A stretch of 64,000 bases of DNA from Catalinimonas alkaloidigena (GTDB taxonomy: Bacteria; Bacteroidota; Bacteroidia; Cytophagales; Cyclobacteriaceae), in the NCBI RefSeq assembly GCF_029504655.1, contig NZ_JAQFIL010000001.1:625001-689000 (forward strand), read 5' to 3'. Under the pieces are notes generated by a model. That model did no database searches. It was not told where the DNA came from and was given only the letters and a program-made list of their open reading frames with translations. A program made the position numbers and the translations under genes. Numbering within the stretch: the first letter of the stretch is position 1; each line of letters begins with the position of its first letter. Positions 1 through 9,136 of this stretch are shown piece after piece.

Positions 1-2
1 AA

Positions 3-524
3 GAAAATTTCAATAGAGAACGTATTGAAGAGCTGGTAGAAATGCTGGACGAACTGGGAGAAGATAATATGATTTATGTAGCTACTGATAAGGAACTGAT
101 CATCAGCAATACCGTCAGTGCTGTAGTGATGGCAGAAAATAACATCCCGGTGATCGGTAATGAAGATTGGCTAGGCATCAGCTCCATTTCATACGATCAG
201 CTGGAAGGGTTTGAGGAGTACCTGATTGCTCCGGGCTATATCAACCCGGAAAATGAGAACTTCAAAGCTTTTAAAGAGCAGTACCGTAAAAAGTACTATG
301 ACATACCCAATAAATATGCTTATGCCGGCTATGATCTGCTTATGTACATAGGAAATATGCTGGACAAGTATGGCGTTTATTTCCAGGAGTTCTATACACA
401 GAAAGATAAAATCAACAGTCTTCTATATTCTGGCTATGATTACTTCAATGCCAACGATAATCAATTGGTGCCTATTGTCAAATATGAAGAAGCTGAACTC
501 AAAGAGGTAGATGTGCGTCCTTAA
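3..524 (+). CDS. Periplasmic-binding-fold protein, C-terminal part (cut by window start)
   Basis: The reading frame is open back to the first bases of the window, so this is the 3' end of a longer gene; the methionine at 42 is internal. The visible 173 or so residues alternate beta-strand and helix segments (IYVATDKELIISN, VSAVVMAENNIPVIGNEDW, FKAFKEQYRKKY, YAYAGYDLLMYIG). This pattern fits the C-terminal lobe of type I periplasmic-binding proteins of the branched-chain amino-acid/LIVBP kind. In Cytophagales such domains often follow LysM repeats in a periplasmic protein and do not necessarily work in an ABC transporter; that N-terminal part is not visible here. The gene ends 49 bases before hemL on the same strand with no terminator between them, so the two may be cotranscribed. 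The ligand is unknown. Confidence 0.7.
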   Translation, partial: ENFNRERIEELVEMLDELGEDNMIYVATDKELIISNTVSAVVMAENNIPVIGNEDWLGISSISYDQLEGFEEYLIAPGYINPENENFKAFKEQYRKKYYDIPNKYAYAGYDLLMYIGNMLDKYGVYFQEFYTQKDKINSLLYSGYDYFNANDNQLVPIVKYEEAELKEVDVRP

Positions 525-573
525 TAAGGAGCCCGAAAACCAAATTTATTAAATCAAACTCGAGAACTCATTC

Positions 574-1872
574 ATGCATAGCATTGACAGAAGTCGTTCA
601 TTATTTGCAAAAGCCCAAGAATTTATACCCGGAGGAGTAAACTCTCCTGTTAGAGCTTTCAAAGCCGTAGGCGGAGACCCACTCTTCATTAAATCTGCTA
701 AGGGAGCCTACATCTATGATGAGGATGACAATCAATATATAGAGCTGATCAATTCCTGGGGCCCCATGATTTTGGGTCATGGGAATGAAATGATAGAGGA
801 AGCAGTTTCTAAAGCTATTTCTCATTCTCTTTCTTTTGGAGCGCCTACTGCCAAAGAAGTGGAAATTGCCGAGTTGATCGTAAGCATGGTCCCTTCCATT
901 GAAAAAGTAAGGATGGTGAATTCAGGTACTGAAGCGACCATGTCGGCAGCCCGATTGGCGAGAGGCTATACCGGAAAAGATAAGCTTATCAAGTTCTCAG
1001 GTTGTTATCACGGTCATGGCGATTCTTTCCTCATAGCGGCAGGAAGCGGTGCAATGACGATGGGTGTGCCTAATAGTCCAGGAGTTACTGCAGGTACCGC
1101 GAAAGATACACTACTGGCAAACTTCAATGATATTGAATCAGTAAGAAGTCTGGTAGAAAAAAATAAAAACGAAATTGCTGCCATTATCCTGGAACCTGTA
1201 GCCGGTAATATGGGCTGCATTCTTCCTAAAGATGGTTTTCTTCAGGATTTACGTAAACTCTGTGATCAGGAGGGTATTGTACTGATTTTTGATGAGGTGA
1301 TGACGGGTTTCAGGCTAGCCAAAGGCGGTGGACAGGAAGTATATGGCGTTACTCCCGATATGACTACACTGGGTAAAATCATCGGTGGGGGTATGCCGGT
1401 AGGTGCTTATGGAGGTAAAAAAGAAATCATGGATTTTGTCTCTCCCAGTGGTCCGGTATATCAGGCAGGTACACTCTCAGGAAATCCTATTGCTATGGCA
1501 GCAGGTTATGCTATGCTCAATCATCTCAATGAGAACCCTGCTATCTATCAAGAGCTGGACAAGATAACCAACAAACTGGTAGAAGGCTATCGCCAGAATT
1601 TAGAAAAGCTCGGCCTGAACTATACCCTAACTCATCTGGGGTCTATGTTTTCTTTGTTTTTTACCGAACAGGAAGTATATGATCTGGATTCTGCCAGCAG
1701 TTCAGATACTGAACTTTTTGGAAAGTATTTCCGCAGTATGCTCAATCAGGGCATATACCTGGCTCCTTCTCAGTTTGAGGCCTTATTCGTTTCTCATGCC
1801 ATCAATGATAAGATTGCCGATAGAATTATCCTCGCCAATTACCATGCACTGAAAGAAATTCATGAGTTGTAA
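574..1872 (+). CDS. hemL: Glutamate-1-semialdehyde 2,1-aminomutase
   Basis: Converts glutamate-1-semialdehyde to 5-aminolevulinate in the C5 pathway of tetrapyrrole (haem) synthesis; cytoplasmic and PLP-dependent. The 432-residue length is normal for the family. The N-terminus has the typical [13 protein letters not shown] segment. The PLP-binding region includes [16 protein letters not shown], the aspartate in [10 protein letters not shown], and the Schiff-base lysine at about residue 268 in [18 protein letters not shown]. The end (ANYHALKEI) is complete. The ATG at 574 is the first methionine and gives the expected N-terminus ([21 protein letters not shown]). No promoter of the TAnnTTTG type is visible in the 49-base gap upstream, consistent with readthrough from the preceding gene. 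The family assignment is secure. Confidence 0.97.
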   Translation: MHSIDRSRSLFAKAQEFIPGGVNSPVRAFKAVGGDPLFIKSAKGAYIYDEDDNQYIELINSWGPMILGHGNEMIEEAVSKAISHSLSFGAPTAKEVEIAELIVSMVPSIEKVRMVNSGTEATMSAARLARGYTGKDKLIKFSGCYHGHGDSFLIAAGSGAMTMGVPNSPGVTAGTAKDTLLANFNDIESVRSLVEKNKNEIAAIILEPVAGNMGCILPKDGFLQDLRKLCDQEGIVLIFDEVMTGFRLAKGGGQEVYGVTPDMTTLGKIIGGGMPVGAYGGKKEIMDFVSPSGPVYQAGTLSGNPIAMAAGYAMLNHLNENPAIYQELDKITNKLVEGYRQNLEKLGLNYTLTHLGSMFSLFFTEQEVYDLDSASSSDTELFGKYFRSMLNQGIYLAPSQFEALFVSHAINDKIADRIILANYHALKEIHEL

Positions 1873-1918
1873 GCAAAATTGAGCCACTTTTATATTGGCT
1901 TTATTACTTGTGCAATGT

Positions 1919-1943
1919 CTTAATCTTATTAAGGATTTTTTTT
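1919..1943 (+). terminator. Weak hairpin with T-run after hemL
   Basis: CTTAAT (1919-1924), three-base loop, ATTAAG (1928-1933), then GA and eight T. The stem is short and AT-rich, so termination would be leaky. It is placed correctly, about 45 bases after the hemL stop. Confidence 0.4.
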
Positions 1944-2000
1944 GCATAAATGTCTCTAGCTTCGCAATGGTGATAATGTTTCTATTTAAAGCGAAGCGAA

Positions 2001-3020
2001 GTGAATCTGAGATATACCTTATACGTGGTCATTACCCTCCTTATCACGGCCAATAGCGCCTTTGCGCAGAGTGACATGATAAAAGAGGCCATCACCTACG
2101 AAGAGCTATATGATGACCCTTATGCCATCAACAAGCTCTTTGTGCATTTACAACCCCTTTATACAGAGTTGTTTGCCACCAACGTAAATGCGGGCTTTGG
2201 ACTGGGAGCAAATTACCTGCATAAAGATAAAGCTGATTTCTTTGCTAATTTTCGCCATGCTTACTCTCGCTCTACAGATTTTGTCAGAAATATTGCCTAT
2301 AAAAACTCTTCCGTAGCGAATAAGCCTAACAGCTTTACCTATATGGAACTGGGCGGCACTTATCATGTGAGGGATGAGGAGACCGATACCGAGACCAAAA
2401 TGATTTTATATTCCAAGAGGTACCAAAAGGGAAATCGCTGGGCATCACATGTACCGGAGCATACCATCATACCTTCCAAAGTTAGAAAAGTGGTCGGAGC
2501 ACGCTTGGGAGCGTTTGCTTATGCCACTTCTATTGATTTAAAGAGGGTGGCACAAGAACAGGAAGTAGTAATTGAAGACGAATTTGGAACGTTCCCCGCA
2601 GATTTATATTCACATACTAACCAAAGTGTGACCGGCGCTTTCGTCGGAGGTTCTATGTCATGGATTAAGAACATGGCAATCAAGCCAGACAAAGGCTATG
2701 GAGTACTTTCTGACGATCTGCTACTTACCACCTTTCTTGACTTTATGTTCGCACCCAGTATTACGATAGAGGATATTCAGTATAGAGATCCTGTAAGTGG
2801 TGATATGCGTACTTTCTCTACCCAAGAGCTGGAAACCAAAAAAGTTGGCTTTCGCCTGGGGATAGAAGGAAAATACAACCGCGAGCTGAGCTGGGCATAC
2901 GGAGCAGAAATTGGTGCCAGACCTACGGTGAACGGTAAAGGGTTTTTTGCTTTGATCAAAATCAGTCTTCCGGTATACAGTACCAATCTTGATTACGGAA
3001 GAGAAGCTTTTGGTAAGTAG
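2001..3020 (+). CDS. Outer-membrane beta-barrel protein of unknown function
   Basis: Predicted 339-residue exported protein. The GTG at 2001 gives a good signal peptide (MNLRYTLYVVITLLITANSAFAQ, cleavage after AFA), which supports this start. The mature part has many short amphipathic strands rich in Tyr, Gly and Phe (NAGFGLGANYLHKDKADFFANF, YMELGGTYHVRD, VGFRLGIEGKYNRELSWAYGAEIGARP) and ends in a strand-like tail (FALIKISLPVY). This suggests an outer-membrane barrel. I do not recognise the family. It is followed by a strong terminator and faces hisB, so it is probably the last gene of its transcript. Its role is unknown. Confidence 0.7.
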   Translation: MNLRYTLYVVITLLITANSAFAQSDMIKEAITYEELYDDPYAINKLFVHLQPLYTELFATNVNAGFGLGANYLHKDKADFFANFRHAYSRSTDFVRNIAYKNSSVANKPNSFTYMELGGTYHVRDEETDTETKMILYSKRYQKGNRWASHVPEHTIIPSKVRKVVGARLGAFAYATSIDLKRVAQEQEVVIEDEFGTFPADLYSHTNQSVTGAFVGGSMSWIKNMAIKPDKGYGVLSDDLLLTTFLDFMFAPSITIEDIQYRDPVSGDMRTFSTQELETKKVGFRLGIEGKYNRELSWAYGAEIGARPTVNGKGFFALIKISLPVYSTNLDYGREAFGK

Positions 3021-3052
3021 GAAATGATAGTTCAACCACAAAGTGAGAATCA

Positions 3053-3085
3053 CGCTCAGAGGCTAGTCTGAGCGTTTTTTCTTTT
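3053..3085 (+). terminator. Rho-independent terminator
   Basis: CGCTCAGA (3053-3060), loop GGCTAG, TCTGAGCG (3067-3074), then TTTTTTCTTTT. The perfect 8-bp stem with a T-run ends the plus-strand gene at 3020. The T-run reaches the hisB stop codon. In the other direction there is no T-run, so it serves mainly the plus strand. Confidence 0.85.
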
Positions 3086-4181
3086 ACAGCACTCCCTTAG
3101 TGCTCGGCAGTTTATCCATATTTTTTATATCCCTGCTCACCGCCATTTTGATTGCTTTTGCCAGCGCTTTGAAGGTAGCCTCAATTTTATGGTGCTCATT
3201 ACTGCCTTCAACCTTGATGTTGATATTGCTCAGTGAAGCATCAGAAAAGGATTTGAAGAAGTGGTAAAACATTTCGGTAGGCATATCTCCAACCTTTTCC
3301 CGCTTGTACTCAGCCTCCCAGATCAGCCAGGGGCGGCCGCCAAAATCAATGGCTACCTGAGCAAGCGACTCATCCATAGGAAGCAGAAAACCATAGCGCA
3401 TGATCCCTTTTTTATCGCCAATGGCTTTGCGATAAGCTTCGCCCAGCGCCAGCGCAGTATCCTCAATTGTGTGGTGTTCATCAATATGTAAATCTCCTTT
3501 GACCTTTAGCTTGAGGTCCGCACCTGAGTGGCGCCCCAGTTGATCCAGCATATGATCAAAAAAGCCTAAGCCCGTGTAGATTTCAGTTTGCCCTTGTCCA
3601 TCCAGATTCAGGTAAATTTCAATATCTGTTTCTTTGGTAGTACGGCGCACATCAGCAGTACGGGCGGGAAGTCGTAGGTGTTCATATATTTTATCCCAGT
3701 CGGTTGTGCTGAGGGCTGCATCTTCGGAAATCTCATCTGAGATATAAATGGCTTTAGTCCCCAGATTTTGGGCAAGCTCTAGGTCGGTGAGCCGGTCGCC
3801 CAGCACATAAGAATTAGCCAGGTCATACTGATCGTTGTTCATATAACCCGTTAGCATAGCGGTGCCCGGCTTACGTGTAGGCTTATTTTCATGACTGAAA
3901 CTGCGGTCAATGTGGATGTCTTTGAAGGTGATTCCTTCTCCTTCCAGAATTTTCAGCATTTTGTTGTGGGCAGGCCAGAAAGTTTCTTCAGGAAAAGAAT
4001 CAGTGCCTAAGCCATCCTGGTTGGTTACCATCACAAATTCATAATCAGTTTCCTCTGCTAATTTACGTAGATTGGAAATAGCTTTGGGCAAAAATTCCAG
4101 CTTCTCTAAAGAATCTATCTGCTTGTCTTCCGGCTCTATGATGATGGTGCCGTCACGATCTATAAAGAGTACTTTTTTCAT
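3084..4181 (-). CDS. hisB: Bifunctional histidinol-phosphatase / imidazoleglycerol-phosphate dehydratase
   Basis: Catalyses two steps of histidine synthesis in one 365-residue cytoplasmic protein. Residues 1 to about 170 are a HAD phosphatase: DRDGT with the two catalytic aspartates at positions 8 and 10, MVTNQDG, and [10 protein letters not shown]. From about residue 175 the imidazoleglycerol-phosphate dehydratase domain follows, with its metal-binding His clusters: [32 protein letters not shown] and [16 protein letters not shown]. Length and order match the fused HisB of Bacteroidota and Enterobacteria. It lies on the same strand as hisG-hisD-hisC but is separated from hisC by about 3.8 kb holding two plus-strand genes. 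It therefore needs its own promoter, and none of the TAnnTTTG type was obvious in the 4182-4631 gap. hisH, hisA, hisF and hisI are not in the window. Confidence 0.96.
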   Translation of the reverse strand: MKKVLFIDRDGTIIIEPEDKQIDSLEKLEFLPKAISNLRKLAEETDYEFVMVTNQDGLGTDSFPEETFWPAHNKMLKILEGEGITFKDIHIDRSFSHENKPTRKPGTAMLTGYMNNDQYDLANSYVLGDRLTDLELAQNLGTKAIYISDEISEDAALSTTDWDKIYEHLRLPARTADVRRTTKETDIEIYLNLDGQGQTEIYTGLGFFDHMLDQLGRHSGADLKLKVKGDLHIDEHHTIEDTALALGEAYRKAIGDKKGIMRYGFLLPMDESLAQVAIDFGGRPWLIWEAEYKREKVGDMPTEMFYHFFKSFSDASLSNINIKVEGSNEHHKIEATFKALAKAIKMAVSRDIKNMDKLPSTKGVL

Positions 4182-4631
4182 TTATGTGTATTTCTGATTA
4201 ATGTTAAAGCTTAGCTTCGCTAAATCAAAGTGATATTAGGTCACAAATCAAAAAAATACGCTCCTCACTTCCAATTTCTGACAGGCTCAAGGATATGAGT
4301 AGCTATCCAGCCTGTAGAATTTCACAGCCATGCGGAAGGGCAGCTTATAAAAGAGAATCAGTCTCTTCAGCGATTGAAAGCTATTGGATTCCTTCTGAAA
4401 CCGGCACCGGAATAACTGTATCAAACTCCTGAGGCATTACTAAAATACCGGCAAGAAGGAGGCAATCAGGCTTAGCTGGTAAAACAAGAGAGTGGATGGC
4501 ACAAAATAGAGGACAAAGCAAATCAGAATAATCTTAAGAAATTTTTTTAGGGAACAGGTAGGGTAACAGAAGTCTTGGCTGTATTAGCTATAGAATCAAC
4601 AATTAGCTAAAGCAACATTAACCCAAACCCC
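4182..4631. other. Divergent intergenic region between hisB and a TonB receptor gene
   Basis: 450 bases without a credible gene. It must hold the promoters of hisB (leftward) and of the receptor (rightward), but I see no clear TTG/TAnnTTTG pair. The only structure noted is a small inverted repeat TTAGC-TTC-GCTAA at 4211-4223, close to the hisB start. Confidence 0.5.
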
Positions 4632-7016
4632 ATGAAAAAATTCATATTTCTGTCATTTATGCTACTGACAGGATTTAACCTGACCTTATATGCTCAGCAA
4701 AAAGTTACACTGAACGGCTACATTAAAGATGCTACCAATGGCGAAGAGCTCATCGGTGTAACCGTAATAGTAAAAGAAAAAGGGGCAGGCGTAGTGACCA
4801 ATGTTTATGGGTTCTATGCCCTTAGCCTGCCTCCCGCTACTTATGAAGTGGAGTTTAGCTATGTAGGTTTTCAGACATTGACAAAAACAATAGTACTGAA
4901 TAGCAATCAGGAGCTGAATATCTCTTTGTCACCTTCGGTCACCGAAATGCAGGAAGTAGTTATTACAGAAGAGCGTACGGACGAATTCAAGAATGTAGAG
5001 CGTATAGAGATGAGCCGGAATGATATTCCGGTAGACTTGGTCAAGAAAACCCCCGCACTTTTTGGTGAGCCGGATATCATCAAAACTGTGCAGATGATGC
5101 CCGGCGTAGTCTCGGCCGGTGAAGGTACTTCCGGCTACTTCGTGAGAGGTGGCGGAGCCGACCAGAATCTGATTCTTATTGACGAAGCGCCTATCTATGA
5201 TCCTTCTCACTTCTTTGGACTGTTCTCTGTCTTTAATGCGGATGTGATCAAAGACTCCGAACTTTACAAGGGCGGTATTCCCTCACAGTTTGGTGGTCGT
5301 CTTTCTTCCATTCTGGAAGTACGCACCAAAGACGGTAACAACCAGCAGCTTTCCGGTTCGGGCAGCATAGGTTTACTGGCCAGCAAAGTAATGCTGGAGG
5401 GGCCTATTGCCAATGAAAACAGCTCTTTCCTACTTTCTGCCCGTCGTTCTTATGCCGATGTATTTTTAAAAATGTCGCCTGACGAAAACTTGAGACAGAA
5501 CCAGGTATATTTTTACGATATCAATGCGAAAGTGAATTGGAAACCGGATAATAAGAACCGCTTTTTTCTGGCAGCTTATACCGGAAGAGATTCCTTCAAT
5601 TTTGACAATCTTTTCGGATTTAACTGGGGGAATATGACCGGGACATTTCGTTGGAATCACCTCTTCAATGAAAAATTGTTTTCCAATACCACCCTTATTG
5701 CCAGTAACTTTGATTATACCCTGGCAAGTGAGCAGTCTGCCGCTGAGTTTGACTGGGATGCCAATCTGCAGGAGTTTTCACTTAAGCAGGATTTCAACTA
5801 TTTTGTTAACCCCGAAAATGTGTTGAGTTTCGGCTTACAGGCTTCCTATCGCCGCTTTTCTCCCGGTACGATTAGTCCGGGAAGTGAAGAGTCTTACTTT
5901 GGCAACATAGTAATGGATAAGATGTATGCGATGGACTATGCCTTGTACGCAAGCAACGAGCACCAGATTTCTGAGCGATTATCGCTTCTGTACGGACTGC
6001 GCTTGTCTGTTTTCCAGAATGTTGGAGAGACTACCATTTATGAGTATGCTAAAAACGAGCAGGGCCTTCCAGATAACATCAACATTAGGATCACTGACTC
6101 TACTTATTACGGTAGCATGGAGCCGATCAAGACTTTCGCTAATCTGGAGCCTCGTTTTAGTGCTCGATACCTGTTGGGAAGCGAAAGCTCGCTGAAACTC
6201 TCCTACAACCGGATGTTTCAGTATGTACATCTGCTGTCCAACTCTACCGTTCCTGTACCTTTCAATACCTGGACCCCCAGCTCTCCTTATCTGAACCCCC
6301 AGCAGGCAGACCAGTTGGCTTTAGGTTATTTCAAAAACTTCAACGACAATATGTACGCTTTCTCGGTAGAGTCTTACTATAAAAAGATGCAGGATGTCAC
6401 TGACTTTGCTGATAATGCCAACCTGCTACTGAATCATGATGCTCCGGTAGAGTACCGACAGGGTGAAGGAGAATCTTACGGAATGGAGTTCTTTCTACAA
6501 AAGAATAAAGGCCGTATGACAGGCTTTGCCAGCTATACCTTGTCTAAAACGGAATTAAATATACCAGGCGTAAACCGTAATGTGGTATTTCCTGCCAACT
6601 ATGACCGTCGTCATGTCGCCAATATTGTTGCCAATTATGGAGTGAATAATCAGTGGTCAATCGGAGCGAACTTCACATATTCGACCGGAAGGCCTTTTAC
6701 AGTACCCGTTGGCCGCTATGTATTTGATGATTACAGTGTAGATCTATATTCAGAGCGCAACCCCTACCGTTTGCCTGACTTCCACCGTCTGGACCTGTCG
6801 GCTAATTTTGAACCTCGCAGAAATGCTACTCGTCGCTGGAAGACCGCATGGAGTTTCGCAATTTATAATGCTTATAACCGAAGAAACCCATTTACCATCT
6901 ACACCCGGGCGCTTCAAGACGAAGAGGGCAATGTGATAGATCCCAATATGAAGGAAGCCAGAATGGTCTACCTATTTCCAATACTGCCTTCTGTCTCTTA
7001 TAAAATCTCTTTCTAA
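4632..7016 (+). CDS. TonB-dependent receptor with CarboxypepD-regulatory-like domain
   Basis: A 794-residue outer-membrane receptor that should import a ligand using TonB energy. A signal peptide (MKKFIFLSFMLLTGFNLTLYAQQ) is followed by a carboxypeptidase-regulatory-like domain at about residues 25-105 (LNGYIKDATNGEELIGVTV, GFYALSLPPATYEVEFSYVGF). Next comes the plug (about 130-240: TPALFGEPDIIKTVQMMPGV, GYFVRGGGADQNLILIDEAPIYDPSHFFGLFSVF split by typical glycines). A long barrel ends in YLFPILPSVSYKISF with the terminal Phe expected for a barrel. The DUF4249 gene starts 20 bases downstream. Receptors of this type paired with DUF4249 lipoproteins are common in Bacteroidota, but their substrates are not established. 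The pair sits inverted inside the histidine gene cluster. Confidence 0.93.
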   Translation: MKKFIFLSFMLLTGFNLTLYAQQKVTLNGYIKDATNGEELIGVTVIVKEKGAGVVTNVYGFYALSLPPATYEVEFSYVGFQTLTKTIVLNSNQELNISLSPSVTEMQEVVITEERTDEFKNVERIEMSRNDIPVDLVKKTPALFGEPDIIKTVQMMPGVVSAGEGTSGYFVRGGGADQNLILIDEAPIYDPSHFFGLFSVFNADVIKDSELYKGGIPSQFGGRLSSILEVRTKDGNNQQLSGSGSIGLLASKVMLEGPIANENSSFLLSARRSYADVFLKMSPDENLRQNQVYFYDINAKVNWKPDNKNRFFLAAYTGRDSFNFDNLFGFNWGNMTGTFRWNHLFNEKLFSNTTLIASNFDYTLASEQSAAEFDWDANLQEFSLKQDFNYFVNPENVLSFGLQASYRRFSPGTISPGSEESYFGNIVMDKMYAMDYALYASNEHQISERLSLLYGLRLSVFQNVGETTIYEYAKNEQGLPDNINIRITDSTYYGSMEPIKTFANLEPRFSARYLLGSESSLKLSYNRMFQYVHLLSNSTVPVPFNTWTPSSPYLNPQQADQLALGYFKNFNDNMYAFSVESYYKKMQDVTDFADNANLLLNHDAPVEYRQGEGESYGMEFFLQKNKGRMTGFASYTLSKTELNIPGVNRNVVFPANYDRRHVANIVANYGVNNQWSIGANFTYSTGRPFTVPVGRYVFDDYSVDLYSERNPYRLPDFHRLDLSANFEPRRNATRRWKTAWSFAIYNAYNRRNPFTIYTRALQDEEGNVIDPNMKEARMVYLFPILPSVSYKISF

Positions 7017-7036
7017 ATACCAGATCAAAAAACACA

Positions 7037-7876
7037 ATGAAAACAATTATAAAAATCATATTGCTCAGCTTTAGCGCGGCAGCTTTCTTTGGTTGTGACG
7101 AACCCATAGAACTGGACCTTAAGCAGATACCCCCTCAATACGTAGTGGATGCATTGATCACAGATGAACTTACTGATCACTACCTAAAGTTGACAACTTC
7201 AGTAGGCTTCTATACCGAAGGGAGAACGCCCGGTGTAAGTGGGGCTGAAGTAATAGTAAGTGACAATGAAGGTAATCATTATCAATATTTGGAAAGTGAA
7301 ACTGAAGCAGGTTTATATAAGGCGAATTTTGAGGGAAAGCCGGGGAATACTTACAGCCTGCAGATATCATTGCCCGGTGGTGAAAGCTTTTCTGCCCAGG
7401 AAGAGATGACTCCATTAGGCTCTATTGATAGTCTGGTGTGGGATATAGATGAACGCGCTCAGGGTGACCCTGAAGAGGAAGGCTTATATTACAGGATACG
7501 TATTTATGCCCGGGAGCCGACAGCTACTGAAGATTACTATTTGTTCAAATTCTTTCGCAATGATTCTATCCAGAATTTTGACTCCAATACCGGAATATTT
7601 TATGCAGATGACGAACTGATTTCTGGCTATATTTATGGATTAGAATCTCCGCAATTGTACCGTAAAGGCGACAAAGCTACCTTTGAGATGTATCGTATCA
7701 GCCGTGATGCGTATCTTTTCTATAATGATCTGGACAATATCCTGAACGGTGATGGCGGTATGTACGGTCCTTCACCTGCTAATCCGCGTACCAATATCAT
7801 CAGCGCTGATGGTTTGGGATTAGGCCTTTTCCAGGTTTCAGCTATTGATCGAACTACAATTGTAGTGGGTGAATAA
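7037..7876 (+). CDS. DUF4249 lipoprotein
   Basis: A 279-residue predicted surface or periplasmic lipoprotein. The signal peptide ends in a lipobox-like AAFFGC (Cys about residue 19). The sequence has the DUF4249 opening (EPIELDLKQIPPQYVVDALITDE) and a Cna-B/carboxypeptidase-regulatory-like fold segment (VSGAEVIVSDNEGNHYQY, GLYKANFEGKPGNTYSLQISLPGGESFSA). The position immediately after the TonB receptor gene fits the usual receptor-DUF4249 pairing, analogous in layout to SusC-SusD, in which the lipoprotein might help capture ligand. That role is inference. A bidirectional terminator follows and separates it from the converging hisC. Confidence 0.88.
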   Translation: MKTIIKIILLSFSAAAFFGCDEPIELDLKQIPPQYVVDALITDELTDHYLKLTTSVGFYTEGRTPGVSGAEVIVSDNEGNHYQYLESETEAGLYKANFEGKPGNTYSLQISLPGGESFSAQEEMTPLGSIDSLVWDIDERAQGDPEEEGLYYRIRIYAREPTATEDYYLFKFFRNDSIQNFDSNTGIFYADDELISGYIYGLESPQLYRKGDKATFEMYRISRDAYLFYNDLDNILNGDGGMYGPSPANPRTNIISADGLGLGLFQVSAIDRTTIVVGE

Positions 7877-7912
7877 GGAAAAGAAGAATAAATGTTTGTT
7901 GTGGCTAAAAAT

Positions 7913-7945
7913 AAAAATGCCGGGCTGTTTTGGCCGGCATTTTTT
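7913..7945. terminator. Bidirectional terminator between DUF4249 gene and hisC
   Basis: AAAAATGCCGG (7913-7923) pairs with CCGGCATTTTT (7934-7944) around a ten-base loop. A-run and T-run flanks give a terminator for both converging transcripts. Confidence 0.85.
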
Positions 7946-7970
7946 ATATCTGTATCACCATTACTGCTTG

Positions 7971-9050
7971 TTAGGCTATTGAAGATTTAGGCTGATAAGC
8001 TTTCATCTTTTCTACTAGCTTGCGATTTTCATCAGCAGTACCTACTGTAATGCGGAGACAACCTTCGCAGAATACCACTTTGGAGCGATCACGCACAATG
8101 ACCTTTTCATCAATCAGGTAATGGAAAAGTTCAGCGGCATGCTGCATCTTCACTAGCAGAAAGTTTGCGTCAGAAGGAAATATTTTTTCAACGATGGGTA
8201 ATGTTTCCAGGTCGTTTTGGAGCTCTACCCTGTGGGTGAGTATCTGCTGAACAATGCTTTGCTGCTGCTCCGTCTGCTCCAGTACTTTAAGCGCAGCCTG
8301 CTGGGTCAGCGCATTGATATTATAAGGAGGTTTGATCTTATTCAGTACCGCAATGATCTCTTCGGAAGCAAAGGCCATTCCTAATCTGAGTGCCGCCATG
8401 CCCCAGGCTTTGCTCATGGTCTGCAGGACTACCAGATTTGGGTATTCGGCCAGCTTTTGTGACCAGCTTTCAGTGTCAGCAAAGTCAATGTAGGCTTCGT
8501 CGACGACGACCACACCTTCAAAGTGTTGTAAATAATATTCTATCAGATCAGGCTGAAGCAGGTTTCCGCTGGGATTGTTGGGTGAGCAGAAGAACAGCAG
8601 CTTGCTGTTGATATCAATTGCACCATCTAAAGTTTGAGCATCAATTTTGAAGTCAGGGGTGAGTTGCGCTTTTTTCAGTGTCACATCATTGATGGCAGCA
8701 CTCACCTCATACATACCGTAAGTAGGAGGGAGGATAACAATATTATCTACCCCAGGACGGCAAAAAGCTCTGATCAGCAAGTCAATGGCTTCATCACTTC
8801 CGTTGCCCAGAAAGATGTTTTTTGCCGGTACATGCTTGATCTCGGCAATGCGCTTTTTAAGCAACTGCTGATAAGGATCAGGATAACGATGATAACCGGC
8901 TGCTGGGTCAGGAGTGCCGGGCGTACCAAAGGCGTTTTCATTTGCATCCAGAAACACTCCTTCCGTACCGGAGTATTCATCACGGGCAGAGGAATAAGGT
9001 TTGATACTGCTAATGTGAGGGCGTAATAATTTGTGTAGATCAAAAGCCAT
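7971..9050 (-). CDS. hisC: Histidinol-phosphate aminotransferase
   Basis: PLP-dependent class I/II aminotransferase that makes histidinol phosphate from imidazole-acetol phosphate; cytoplasmic, 359 residues, normal length. Motifs: FLDANENAFGTP at the substrate loop, GNGSDEAIDLLIRAF, SPNNPSG, VVVDEAYIDF, and the PLP lysine in TMSKAWGMAALRLGMAF. The C-terminus (CLRITVGTADENRKLVEKM) carries the conserved Arg. It lies 86 bases downstream of hisD on the same strand, so it is probably part of the hisGDC transcript. In many Bacteroidota hisB follows hisC directly. Here hisC instead faces the inserted DUF4249 gene across a bidirectional terminator. Confidence 0.96.
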   Translation of the reverse strand: MAFDLHKLLRPHISSIKPYSSARDEYSGTEGVFLDANENAFGTPGTPDPAAGYHRYPDPYQQLLKKRIAEIKHVPAKNIFLGNGSDEAIDLLIRAFCRPGVDNIVILPPTYGMYEVSAAINDVTLKKAQLTPDFKIDAQTLDGAIDINSKLLFFCSPNNPSGNLLQPDLIEYYLQHFEGVVVVDEAYIDFADTESWSQKLAEYPNLVVLQTMSKAWGMAALRLGMAFASEEIIAVLNKIKPPYNINALTQQAALKVLEQTEQQQSIVQQILTHRVELQNDLETLPIVEKIFPSDANFLLVKMQHAAELFHYLIDEKVIVRDRSKVVFCEGCLRITVGTADENRKLVEKMKAYQPKSSIA

Positions 9051-9136
9051 AAAATAATGAAGCTAGGTATGGTAATATTTTGAAGAGAAGGAAAGAAGGC
9101 TGAAGTTGATCATTCAGCCATTTTCAGTCTTAGTTT